Source of the DNA: Absidia repens
Lineage: Eukaryota > Mucoromycota > Mucoromycetes > Mucorales > Cunninghamellaceae
Direction of reading: 5' to 3'
DNA: 64,000 nucleotides
Assembly (NCBI GenBank): GCA_002105175.1
Contig: MCGE01000002.1
Location: 992,001 to 1,056,000, forward strand
The number at the start of each line of letters is the position of its first letter. The first letter of the stretch is position 1. The translations under genes and the position numbers were made by a program. The notes under the pieces are model-generated. The model saw nothing but the letters and a program-made list of their open reading frames with translations, was not told the origin of the DNA and did no database searches. Shown here piece by piece: positions 34,986 through 46,948 of the stretch.

Positions 34986-35877
34986 TTCGTCGGAATATCG
35001 AGGTACCTCTTTTTGCCATATATGGGTTTGAAGGCACCTCCAAATTACAAACTCCCGTCTTTGTGCTCTATCAGATCCATCAGATATTGAACAGTCCTTC
35101 CTCTTCCTTTTTTTTTCGTATGATTCAATTCTCTATGATATCATTCGTACCAGTCATGTCCGGTAATCATATTTGCTGCCTATTGATCAAGTTATAAAGT
35201 AGTGCAGCACTGAGTTTTTATTGCATGTAGCTTTTCCATATTTTCTCATTTTTCCACAATATATTGACTGGTACCTAACCACAAAAACAATTTAAGTAGA
35301 AATATATGATATCATATAGTGTAATTGTTATCCCGTGTCTCTATGATAACATGGCAATGTTCTTTTTGAGCCAAGAAAATCCGTGGTAAATAAGAGATTT
35401 ATCAGATGCTCTTTTAAATTGAGCCGTACAAAACACGTGCCATAAAACTTCAGTGTGTGTTCTGTCTTGTCATGCAAGTCCTTTCCACATTCATCATGAC
35501 TTGGTTGATGGCAGCAGAACACAGGTCCATCCCTTTGATCTTATCCTTTTCTGGTAGTACGTGTTACAGAACCGCTATGTTTTAATAATATCCGTGACAG
35601 AGTGATGGAAATATTCATTTGGGTGTGATATCAAAGTTAAAATACAGTATATTTATTAATTCGCATGTCATACTTACTGGGCAGAATATATTAAAAAGTA
35701 AGCCTATAGAGACCATATCGCCAATCAATTTCCGGCGGGGGTTCAAATAATATCCAAATTTGTTACAAAAAAAAATGGAGATCACCCTTTTTTTTCATTT
35801 CCTTTGATTTTTTTTTTTGCTTTTCTTTTGATACCCCACCTCTTCATCCATCTATTTATACGTTAAATATACCCCTC
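34986..35877. other. Intergenic, 5-phosphatase promoter side
   Basis: AT-rich. Weak similarity to the end of repeat copy 1 may continue a little past 34985. T-rich tracts precede the 5-phosphatase ATG (35788-35830). No gene recognised. Confidence 0.4.
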
Positions 35878-38158
35878 ATGCTAAAAGTTGATACCAGACC
35901 TACACCTACAAATTCATGGACCAAGGTACAGGCGCTCACCAACTTCATACAATTGAATTCATTAAACTCCCCAGCTGCTTCAACGAAGTACAACGCCACA
36001 GCGAGGGCCTCACCATCGGATACTAGAAATGCTGCTCACCCTCAACGTAGCTCACCGTGTCAGCCAAAATCTGATCGACTCAAGATCTTTATTGGAAGCT
36101 GGAATATGAAAGGTCGTTTGATTGAACTGGAACCCTTCTTGAATATTTTACAACCGTCTGTTACCAATAGTCCAACAGAGAACCCGACTTCACAATCCGA
36201 TAGCGGCAAAATACTGGTGGAACAAAGTGGCGACAATGGCGTGTCTCCGTTTTTGGAGTCAAGCTCATTGCATCCTTATCATCTTTTGGCTATTGGCACT
36301 CAAGAATGTGAACGTGACATCTCCGAATCTCTTTTTTACCCTTCCAAGGAGGTATGGGAAAGTAAGCTCTCTGATTACCTTGGCAACCAGTATAAACTTT
36401 TACGCTGTGAAACTCTGGCAGCAGTTCATGTGGCGGTGTTTGTGTGGAAACCTGTGGCAGCTTACGTCAAGAATGTCCATAGCGCTGCTATCAAAACTGG
36501 CTGGGCTAATATGGTTGGGTAAGAAGATATAAAAGATGGAGGAGACGGAGGAAAATAGTTTATAGAATCTGGTACTAATTTGCAATTCTTCTTGTTTACA
36601 ATATGTACATAGGAACAAAGGGGCAGTTGCTGTATCTTTAGACTTTGGATCGCAATCATTACTTTTTATCAATTGTCACTTACGGGGTAAGTCTTGAATA
36701 AAATCAAATATTAGAGAGAGAAAGGGGCAGGGGTGGGGGTGGGGGATACCGTACTTTTACTCATTGCTTGCAGAGAGAAGTATTGGAAATGTACAGACCA
36801 GTCAACTAACAGGACTTGTGTTATTTTTAGCTCATCAGGCCAAACTGGCAGAACGAAATGCGAACATCCATCGAATTCTTCATGAACTGCAAATCAAAGG
36901 CGGTAAAGCGACACGGACACAACCAAACAACACCATCTTCCGTATACCTTCTATAAAAAAACTGGCCAAATCTTCCAAGTCGACAAAATCAACAAAATCT
37001 GCAAAATCTGCAAAATTGAAGGAATCTAGTGGAAAAGTTGAAATAGCTAAAGAACACCACAACACACCATCTACCAACATGAAGCCAGTGATAAAGGATC
37101 GAAAAAAAGTCATTGGCACTAATCCATCGAAAAATTCTACCGGCAACAAAGCAACATCCAGCAAAAGTACAGAACCTACAAAAAGCGAAAATACGCCAAA
37201 CAAAATATCTGGTGATACCAAACGCAACAAAAATACATCACCTAGCATCAAATCCGTGGGCTCAGCCAGAAAGAAAAAAAATGGTCCTGAATACTCATCA
37301 TCTACATCAGCCGACGATCAACACAGTGTCATGGAACAATTTGCACACGTTTTTTTATTTGGCGATACGAATTACAGGCTCAACTTGAATACACGCCAGT
37401 TTGTTTTAGACACTATTCAGAAACAAGACTTCCAGACTCTTTTGAAGTATGATCAACTGACGTTAGAGCGCCAACAATGCACCACACCATTAGCCACCTT
37501 CAAGGAACACCCAATTAACTTTATACCAACATACAAATTCGATACCTTGGAAACGATCCCCACCACCACCGAATCATCATCCTCTTTACCTGTGAACTCC
37601 GCAGCGACGACAACGAATTGCAAAACCAAGCCATTGTTCTACCCACCATCAGCGTCATCAGCACCATCATCCATACCACAAACTCCAGTGACGGCTATGA
37701 CAACATCCTCTTCTTCTTCATCATCCCAGTCATTTGTGATTACGCCAACCGACTCATTACATAGCAATGGAAGTATCTCCGTACGATATGACACAAGCCC
37801 TAAACAACGTATACCTAGTTGGACCGACCGGATTTTATGGCATGATCGAGAACAACAGCAACCAAGCGATGACATCTCCACCACAACACCAGCACCTTTA
37901 TCCGCTTCAGGACCTACCATGGCATCTATTGCTACTACAGCCACAACGTATTCACCCAATCCACATTCAAAATCGAAGCTCAATTTGAAATGGATCTCTG
38001 CGCTTACAAGGAAAAATAAAAGCGGTGGACTGGAAAGAGGCGTTGTTGAACGACCAGTGGACAAAAGTACAGTCTGCTATCATTATAATACAGTGATGGA
38101 TCCACGTTTAGTAAGTCTGAAAAAAAAATCACATTCGTTTTGAAGCATGCATCTTCGT

Positions 38159-38225
<67 letters not shown>

Positions 38226-38379
38226 TTTTGTTTAGATGGGAGCGAGTGATCATTTACCCGTGATTGGTATCTTTGGCGTTTGGTTTGATGATTGGGAATC
38301 TGGGACAAGTATCAAGCGGACAAGATCCATCAAGTCAATCAAGAAAAAGATCCCTCTATGGAAAAAATGGCTTCAATGA
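35878..38379 (+). CDS. Inositol-polyphosphate 5-phosphatase
   Basis: Four exons, start ATG 35878; introns 36519-36612, 36687-36773 and 38111-38235. Catalytic-domain landmarks in order: FIGSWNMKGRL (metal-binding Asn), LLAIGTQECE (catalytic Glu), KTGWANMVGNKGAVAVSLDF, LLFINCHLR, AHVFLFGDTNYRLN (the GDxNYR motif), RIPSWTDRILWH (substrate-binding Trp-Thr-Asp-Arg) and MGASDHLPVIGIF (catalytic SDH). It should remove the 5-phosphate from phosphoinositides or inositol phosphates. A Lys/Ser/Thr-rich low-complexity insert of about 150 residues (KSTKSTKSAKSAK) splits the domain between the CHLR helix and the GDxNYR loop. No Sac1 domain is present, so it is not a synaptojanin; it is closer to the single-domain class. 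Third intron contains a 17-copy ATTT microsatellite. Confidence 0.88.
38161..38228. repeat. (ATTT)17 microsatellite in an intron
   Basis: Seventeen uninterrupted ATTT units lie inside intron 3 of the 5-phosphatase, ending 7 bp before its acceptor AG (38234-38235). The unit supplies a T-rich tract where the polypyrimidine tract should be. Expect length variation between strains. Confidence 0.95.
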
Positions 38380-38884
38380 TTAGCTATACCCTCTCTATCG
38401 TACACCCTCTCCCTTCCACTTACACTATTATTTATATTAGTTTATTATTATACCTCCAGTTTATCATATTAGGCTTACACTATATTATTTATTTATTTAT
38501 TTACCACTTCTTCAAAATAAAATTATTTTATGAGTTCTTACTTTTACTTCATTCATGTGTCATGTACTGTATTATTACCCCTTGATGTCTGTTTTTATTT
38601 TCATCTTCAGGATACGCCAATATTTTTTTTTCTTTTTTGGATCGACATACAATGGCTAATATATTTGCCCGCCCCCCCCTCCGAACCTATTGAGTAGTCT
38701 GCGCGGGAAAAAAAGGTTTTGTAATATTGTGATAAAGTATGGTGATCATGATAGTTTATTACAAGTACAAAAAATATACAATTCAAATATATACAGGGAA
38801 ATGTGTATTATCATTGGATGACAAAAAAGAAAGGCAGGGGAATATAAAGAGTGTGATAAAAAAAATGAAAGGATTGATCTAATA

Positions 38885-40384
38885 CTAAGCAGAAGTAACT
38901 GGAGCAATGGAATCATAAGCGGGTAAAGAATTTCCAGCATAGCTATAAAGGCGCCCAGTTCGCAAAGCAGTGGTATATGAAGGAACTCTAGATAAATCAA
39001 CACCCATCCATGGTAATGGATCCAAAGGTGAGACGGAGATTTCATCACCATCATCAGCATCAGCAGACGAAGCAGAAGAAAAGGAGGCTGATGATGCGCA
39101 AGAGTTTCGAATAGATTGTTGACTTTCTCTTAGCGAAGTAGGTACGGAGGATATGGGCGAGTCAAGATCAATGTCATTGATGACGGCAGGATAGTAAGGT
39201 GCTGTCCTCCATGCATCTTCGTAAGCTGGTAATACTGTCGCATCTTCTTCAGGAACCAATTCCACCAATGATAAAGGCACTGAGACTCGAAGTTCTATAT
39301 AAAGAATATATGCATTAGATCGATGGGTAAAAAAAAAAAAAAAAAAAAAATTGTGTACCTGAAATGTGACCGTCGGGATTTGAAAATGCGACGGTTACTT
39401 TGAGCTTGTGATAAACATCAATAAATTCACTTTCCACATCAGCATGAATAAAATCAACAGTAGAGGCAAGATGTTGATGGCGACGAGCAATGCTTTGATT
39501 ATCAGGGACGATGATTGTTTCGGTTTTAGACCACCCAGTTCTTGAATTATCTGGAAGAGTAAGGGGATGCGCACGCTGAATAAAATGTTTATCACAAAAA
39601 GTGGCAATGACTTTTTTTTCTGTGCTTTGATGATCATTGGCACGAAAGCGAATGTATTCCTTGAGCACCATTTGAATGGATTGCACCTCTAAATGATCAC
39701 ACAGTGGTTTAATATCAAAAGTCACCGGGATGGAAGCACCAGCCCAATACACCTGGCTAGGGACATAGATTCGATAAGTCACCTTGTCGGCCCACAAGTT
39801 ATTAATTTCTTGAGGTTGTTGCTGAGCAGTCATTTGCGAGTTGAGTTGAGGGGTATGGATAATACGAAGTTCTCGGGTAGAAATGTAATTGGGTGAAAAA
39901 GTAGGTCGATCGACTTGAGCCTTGAAGGAGTAAATTAAAGACCCGATATCGTGGTGAAACGTGGATGGAAGATGACCAGGTAAGGCTAATTCGAAATCAT
40001 AGTGGTATTGCTCCCCTTTATCAAAATGGTGTACCTTATGACCTTTGGGTAGAAATTGCCACTCTTCTTCCATGATTGTTTTTTTGTCCTTATAGTGTCG
40101 TTGTGAAGGCCCTGAAAAAAAAGAGGAACGTTTAATTTTTTTCAGGTTTTTTTTTTTTTTTTTTTTTTTTTCAGCGTACCTTCTACCCAATGAACGTTAA
40201 GATGACCAGCAAATTTCAAACTGATTCCTTTAACTTTGATATTTTCATGGCAATTCAAAACTACAGATCCACGAAGCATGACACCCGCCGCTTCATCAGT
40301 GGAACCATGTAAAATAATATGGTTCGTCTCCAAATTGATTTTCAGATCAGCTCCAGGATGTGATGATGAGAGTGATTTAATCAT
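38885..40384 (-). CDS. Arrestin-domain protein (alpha-arrestin-like adaptor)
   Basis: Three exons, start ATG 40384 (MIKSLSS). The arrestin-N sandwich is seen in NHIILHGSTDEAAGVMLRGS, VKGISLKFAGHLNVHW, HYDFELALPGHLPSTFHHDI and IGSLIYSFKAQVDRP. Arrestin-C follows (VTYRIYVPSQVYWAGASIPV, QSIQMVLKEYIRFRAND, HKLKVTVAFSNPDGH). The short C-terminal tail carries two LPAY motifs (VLPAYEDA and SLPAYDSI), of the LPxY type that recruits WW-domain ubiquitin ligases such as Rsp5/Nedd4. It probably acts as an adaptor linking a plasma-membrane cargo to ubiquitin-driven endocytosis; cargo unknown. An intron near 40147-40172 holds a homopolymer. Confidence 0.8.
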
Positions 40385-41053
40385 ATTGTAATATAGTGTA
40401 ATATGGAGTAATATTAAAAAAAAAAAAAGGTGCGATAACAAAGAGAAAAAAAATAAGGGAAAAGAAGCAAACCCTTTATATATATATATGCCTATCAAAC
40501 AATAATGGATCATGATTACCCCGTCGAGCTGACAAATCGGCAAAACGATTCAAATCAGGATTTATGCTGACCATCAATTATTTTTTTGTTTTTAGCTGTA
40601 CGGAAAATCTTTTTTCAAATGACCGGTGTAACTTTTTCCAGTCAAGTTTAGTTTAAATATGGAATATCCTCTTACTCTAAAGACCATTAATCCCATGTGC
40701 TTTTTTTTTTTTTAAGAAAAAAATTTTTTTTTTGATCTGATGGTTATGTTTGTTGTTTCCAGTACCACTTCCCCAAATATGTAATTTCCGCAAAAACATC
40801 CCAACGCTCCCGCCTAAAAGATAAAAAGAATAATGGAAGGAATGGGCTAAATCCTGTTCCGACAAAAAAAAAAAAAAATCAACAAGCCCAGCTCCGCCTT
40901 GTATTGTTTTTTAATGATGACCCGGTATAAAGCTGGTGTTTGAAGGCAATTGTAGATCAGAAGGTTTTTATTCAAATATAACAGATGACAATAAATGATA
41001 ATGAACTAAATCAACTAATAAACTGCAATGATAAACTACCACGCATACTACAG

Positions 41054-42014
41054 CTACAAAAGCAAGGAATCCCACGGATAATGAGAGAGGTATATTTTGT
41101 TTTGTTGCATGATTTCGACACCATCCGACTTGCTATCAAAAGGATCTGTTGCTTGCCACAGTTGTTCAAATTCTGCATCCGGAGATTCTTCCGCTGACCG
41201 TCGCCACATTTCTTCCCGAAGACGTTTGTGCTAAGATAGGACCAACTCGTTAGTAACTGCTCTATTCATTCATCATAAGATCATACGATAATATCATATT
41301 GCTCTTACCCTTTCTCTATCTTGTTCCATTCTATTCAATATATCCGCTTTGGTAAATACATTCGCCTTGTTGTCTTGCTCCTCCTTTATCTTCTGTAAGC
41401 TGATACGGAAAAAAAAAGAGGATTAGTCGCATGATAATTTGATGTGTTCAAAACTAACCTGTCACCGCATGATGCGAGAACCTTTTCCGCCCCCTCTATA
41501 GTACTCGTATCAAAATATTTTTTCTCCTTCCAATGTAGGAGTAACTAAAAAAGAAAAGAATCCTAGTTAAAATTTTGCCTGTGCCATTTCGTCGTTTTCA
41601 TATCTTCATTACCTTCCGTGTGCTTGAGACATTGACTATGCCTTTGCTACTTGATAAAGCCACTGCATTGATGATCCGTAGTACGTTTGGTTCGATGAGC
41701 TCCGTATATCCTTTGAATTGAATCTTTCGACTCATCGATAGTATACAGTCCAGTACATAAAGAATGTTCAGTCGTGTATTGAGTGATGTCTAAAGTAATA
41801 CAGAAATGAGGTGAGTTATCCATTACTTCTTTTATTTGTAACGGGTTACCTTCTCAATTTCCTCCAATAAGCAGCTGTACAGATCTTCAGACAATGGACG
41901 ATGTTTTATGGCGAATCGTGCGGTTTTTTGAATTGATTGTTGTGAGGCGTTCAGTTTTTTCAATAGAGATATAAATTGTAGGCGGCATTCAAAAGGATCT
42001 AGGTCTTCAGACAT
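41054..42014 (-). CDS. CTK3: CTD kinase I gamma subunit (CTK3-like CID protein)
   Basis: About five exons, start ATG 42014. The N-terminus DPFECRLQFISLLKKLNASQ, then SIQKTARFAIKHRPLSEDLY and SCLLEEIE, is the Ctk3/Lsg1-type CID fold. Helices continue in TRLNILYVLDCILS and PNVLRIINAVA, and the C-terminal part has a charged helix (NRMEQDRERHKRLREEMWR) and FEQLWQATDPFDS. In yeasts this small subunit joins the kinase Ctk1 and cyclin Ctk2 to phosphorylate Ser2 of the RNA polymerase II CTD. The tail after the family helix (KIYLSHYPWDSLLL) may be lineage specific. Splice sites were placed by eye, so small exon errors are possible. Confidence 0.75.
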
Positions 42015-42654
42015 GGTATATATAATAATTTAGAGGAAAAAAAAAAAAGGAAAAGTGTACTCCCCAAAAATCGAGAAAAGATTTATATCCCCGCACAGAA
42101 TTTTTACGTCTACCCACTCATAAATATTTAACCGAAATATCCATGTGGATGACAATTTTTTCCTGGAACAATGTGATCCCTTTAATTTGACACAACAATT
42201 ATCAACTTGATTCACTAACTACTAAAATCAGAATTATTTATTCCTTGCTATTTTTCTTTTATTCTTCAATCGTTTACTCTATCATACATTATTGTCCCAC
42301 GCTGCGTCATAATAGTACCACTCAGTTTCTTTGATATAGTATATAGTCTAATCTGAGAGGGTAAGATATTATATGGTGCGTGAAAAAATATTATACAGTG
42401 AAGGGGGGGGGGAAACTAAACTAGGCCGAATTGATCTACGGTGAGTTCAAAGTCATCATTAGAAGAGAGTCACCATAATACCACCGACTATACTGGTTGC
42501 CTTAAATGGAAAATAGAATCAACATGCGGCGATTGTTGAACGGTGACGATTGCTATCAAAAAAAGAGGACTATCACATTGACGATGTTGTATGGTGTTGA
42601 TTGCTGTACCTTTTTTGTAAAAAAAAAAGATCGTTCATGAGAGACAAAAAAAAA
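42015..42654. other. Intergenic, CTK3 promoter and upstream flank of repeat copy 4
   Basis: Contains a G-run followed by ACTAAACTA (42415-42423). Read on the minus strand this is the 3'-UTR-like TAGTTTAGT plus C-run, here without an adjacent gene. From about 42575 the sequence CATTGACGATGTTGTATGG resembles the flank of repeat copy 5, so the element may start earlier than its conserved head. Confidence 0.4.
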
Positions 42655-43385
42655 TTCACATCCCGCCCACGTGGATTTTTATTTACTCCAAATAATTTTT
42701 TCCCTTTTCCTTTCTTTTCATCCTTTTTTTCTTCGTCATTTAACTTCAAAGGGCTTATTTTGGACTTAGATTAGTATCAGGACTAGTTTAGAAGGTTTTC
42801 CAGCTCAGGGATTACAAGATGCATGGGGAAACCCTCTCATTTTGGATTCAGGATCTTGGACCACCAATAGATGACTTTATGAAGCCTTCATTAGCTTGGT
42901 TTAGGTTTAGTTTGTCATAGTTTGTGTCAACATCTCAATAAAATATGTCTTTTTTTTACATGCTTTAAAGAAAAGTGTCCCATTAGTCCCGTTCATGTCT
43001 CTTGCAACAGATCCCTGTTTTACTGCCATCACTCCTTTTGATTAGTGTTGACTTTTGCTGCGCTTAAGTAGCAGATACACCTTTATTCTCTTTTATATCT
43101 TGTACAATATAATAGATCCCTTTTTTTAGTCTTTACTTCAGATTAGCATAGTTCATTCTTCAGATCTTCCTCCAATCTCCCTCATGCGACCTCCATGGGA
43201 ACCCTTGTTGTAATGAACTCCGCTTTTAGCTCCATTATCACCAACCATCCATCGGCTTTTTTTAGTTGTCATTAGTTTAGTTCAGCGTTAGTATGCTATA
43301 GTTTGTATCTACTTCTAAATAAAACATGTCTCTATTATTGCATGCTTCCACGAAAAGTGTCCCATTAGTCTCTTTCGTGACCCGT
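42655..43385 (+). repeat. Interspersed repeat family, copy 4
   Basis: Head with CACGTG at 42668-42673, pyrimidine tract, stem-loop (about 42788-42835) and AATAAA at 42937-42942, 269 bp after the CACGTG. The tail continues through ATCCCTGTTTTACTGCCATC. Near 43270-43385 part of the 3' half appears a second time (TTAGTATGCTATAGTTTGTA, then AAGTGTCCCATTAGTCTC), so this locus holds one full and one partial unit in tandem. Confidence 0.8.
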
Positions 43386-44026
43386 TATATAGTAATAACG
43401 ACAGCATTGTAACGCTTCTCTGAGTGCCGAAACATTCATCTGCCTTTTATCTCCTCCGCTTTGAATACTTTCCCACAGAGTCCCAACGACTAAAAGACAA
43501 TATTAAATCACTAAATATCAAACGTGATATTATTTCATATGTACAGTAGAGCATTCCCTTTTCTCAAAGTTATAGCTAGTACACTGTGATAGAAAGAACT
43601 CAATGGATTTTCTTTTCAACTGTCACTGCACCATGTATACTAATATATCAAAGGTTTTCTGCCGTAATACGCCATTTTCCTCCCCGAGCGATCGATTGTA
43701 TATACAGATAATGCAAAAATAAAGCACTATCCATGTAGAGCGGCTCCAAATAATACATATAAAGGCACTATATTTTTTTTATTATGTAAACAAATTGGTA
43801 AATGAATTTCACTGTTACTATGCGATAAATAAATAATGCGACTGCATTATATAAACTATGCTAAGGGAATGTATAAATATGTATACAAAAAGACATGGAT
43901 AGATAATAGAATGATGTATCAATTTTATTAACATGACGATGACTAATTCTAAATAAATAAATGATGATAGGGCGGTAATAACAAAACAAACCAAAAAGAA
44001 AAAGGAGGAGGAGACTAGAATAACAT
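43386..44026. other. Intergenic, transporter 3' side
   Basis: AT-rich sequence between repeat copy 4 and the transporter stop. No gene or conserved motif is seen. Confidence 0.4.
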
Positions 44027-46365
44027 TTAATATTTACACAAGCATGCCGGCCAAGCAAGCAGAAATCCAAGTAGACCTACACAAAAAAGTTGTGATGAGT
44101 TTGCGTATCTATTTCTTAAACGAGAGAAGGGATATGAGACAAACTTACATTGCACCGCAAAGCATTGCGGAAACCGCCAATGATGAAATGGCAGCTGTAC
44201 GAGATTTGGCGAGACCACCTAGTACACTGACTTGTAAACCAATGGAGCCAAGATTAGCAAAACCACATAAGGCATACGTGGCAATAAGCTTCGATCGTTC
44301 AGAGATTACACCGTCATAAGTAGATTTCAACTCCTGGTAAGCAACAAATTCATTAGCCCACACCTTCAGAGCCAGAAGCTGACCAACGGATACAACATCT
44401 TTATTTTCAACGCCCATCAACCAAGCAATCTATTAATTATTAGAACAAAAAAAAGTGGCATCAGTAAAAAGCGGCCACCCCCGTCTCTACAAATGTATAC
44501 TTACTGGGACAAAAATATAGCCGGTAATCAATTGCAGAGTTAAATCTTGAATTGTCAAAAAGTTACCAATCCATGTGAGCCCCGCATTTACCGCATATAA
44601 TAAAGCCAGGAGAGTAATCAAATTGGCAGCCATGGACAAAATGATCGTAAGACCAATACCAGCTCCCCTTGAAGCCGCATCCAAAATGTTGTTCGCCTTT
44701 TCTTCTTCTTCAGGGACGGTGACGCCGTTCATAGTAACTGGTACTTCAGTTTCAGGGTATCGAAGTTTGGATACTGCAATGGAGCAAGGAATGGACATAA
44801 TGCAAGAAGTCTGTATGATAAATAAAGAGTAATAATAACAACATGATTTAAAAGGAAATCATTCGTTTTAATGTATGAGACCCTTACCAAGAGCGATCCG
44901 CCATCAATGCCAATTGCGATATAACCGTAGAGAACAGATCCACTAATAGTAGCAAATCCACTTGTCATCACCTGATGTAGTTCAGCATCCGTCAGCACAG
45001 GCAAATAAGGTTTGATGAGAAGTGCATTTTCACCTTGACCTAAAAATGGCTATTTAAGAAAAACAGATCAATGATTTAGTTTTTTTTTTCAATTCATATC
45101 ATACTCATCTTTTCTTACAGAGGCAACAGCCACTACAGCTTCAGCACCGGAAATGCCCAATAACGATGTAAATATAAATGAGCATTTTGTCAATAACCAT
45201 TGCAGCGCGCCAAAGTAATACAAGATCTGGACTGTTGCAGCAAAGAAGATCAGCGCAGGGAAGACAGACACAGCAAATGCGGAGGAATTGGCAACATCTT
45301 CACCGAAAACAAAAGCGGTCCCGTGATATGCCTTGCTGAGGTAACCTTGAGCAAATTGACTTGCCCATCCAAAGATGTCATGACCAGCATTAGATCGGAA
45401 TACAAATAAGGCTAATAAAAATTGGAGCAGCATACCACCAGAGATAGTGTTCCAATTGATGGAGCGTCGATGCTAATCAATAAATATATCCATCAGTACA
45501 TGTTGTCCATTTGCTAATAACTAATCCATCTTTTTTTTTTTTGTTTACCTTGGATGATAACACCATAATACCAATAAAGACGCCCATTCCAAAAAGACTA
45601 ATGACACGTTGCACACGGGTAGATTCTTCTTTTTCAGGTAGGGAGAATACAGTGACAACCATGACCACGGTAACCAGACCTGCATAGAGAAAGGTACGAA
45701 TCAAAGGAGATATACGCATGATGGGAGAGGACACGATATGGATAATCTTGCCGCATGGCTTTGTGACCACTGTCGTAGGGATATAATTGAAGATCATGAA
45801 TAAACAGAACCAGGCATAAATCAAACCGAGGATCAGATTTTCTTGATTGTAACCCTTGGGTACTTGAAGTGCATAAGCAGCAGCCAAAAATCCAGTGAAG
45901 ATTAGCCACATGATCAAGCTACGACAAAAAAAAAAAAAAAAAAAAAAAGTCAGCTTATAAATATCATATGGCACATTATGCTGTGGATACTTACTGGCAC
46001 CAAGGTCGATAACGAGTATACATGGCACCTAAAGACCAATTCCTTTTTTGTTTCTGTTCTTGCCGGTCACCACAGGAAGGTTCGTATTCGCAAGTTTTGC
46101 TAGCGCCATCTTCCACCATGTCGATATTGGTATGTTCCCCACTATAAACTGTCATTTTTTCATCCAAGGCTGATAAAGTCAAGTCAGGGTCAGTCTTTTT
46201 TATATCCCCACCAATACTGTCGCGCCTATGTGTTGTGGTTGTAAGGCCATTGTCCGGAGCGGGAGCGCCAGAGCAGGATATAACAGAAGGTCTTCTTCCA
46301 TCTTCCTGTATTCTAGTATCGCCATGAGGTTCATCACCGTTGTTGATCACCTTTTTAGTATCCAT
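44027..46365 (-). CDS. Concentrative nucleoside transporter (CNT/SLC28 family)
   Basis: About seven exons, start ATG 46365. It imports nucleosides across the plasma membrane with a cation gradient. A hydrophilic cytoplasmic N-terminus of about 130 residues precedes the membrane part. Nucleos_tra2_N-type segments are visible (LIFTGFLAAAYALQVP, FLYAGLVTVVMVVTVFSLP). The core follows with HRRSINWNTISGGMLLQFLL, GTAFVFGEDVANSS, GALQWLLTKCSFIFTSLLGI, SGAEAVVAVAS, MTSGFATISGSVLYGYIAIG and the family signature KVWANEFVAYQEL. The last segments include ALCGFANLGSIGLQVSVLGG, as in CNT. The short final exon reads VGLLGFLLAWPACLCKY. CNTs are absent from S. cerevisiae but common in early-diverging fungi. 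Substrate preference cannot be read from sequence alone. Confidence 0.92.
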
Positions 46366-46948
46366 CCAGTATCAAAAAGTGTCGTACGACGATGATAGGA
46401 GTATGGCAATGTTGGTTTTTGTAAAAATAATATATATTTTGTACACGCAGAAAAAAAAAAAAAAGAAAAAGGAAAAGAAGAAGAAAAAAAAAAAGACAGA
46501 AAATAAAAAAACAAGGTTTATTTCATTTGGCAGGAAAAGCGGGGACAGCAAGAAAAAAATTTTCATTGGCGAGGAAGTTAAGCTGTATGCGGGGCCTAAA
46601 CTGCCATTCCGTCCCGTACCTCCGGTGTGTTCTTGGCAGTGATTTTCCCATATGGCATCCTTATATAAACATTATAAATCATTCGATGAAAAATATAGTT
46701 TATATATTTATAAAAATAATTGGCAAAATAAATAGTTTATTTCTATAAAATATAATCGACAAATATACTAAAACTAAATACATATAAATTGGAGAGGGGA
46801 CTATAAACTATGTGAGATGGGAGGAATAAACTATAAAGTATGGGGTAGGAGGAATAATAAACCAGGTGAGGTGGGAATGAGTAATAAACGAATGAAGAGG
46901 ATAAGAAAGGGTGGACCAGATCCAACATGCTTAATGAGATAGCCATAA

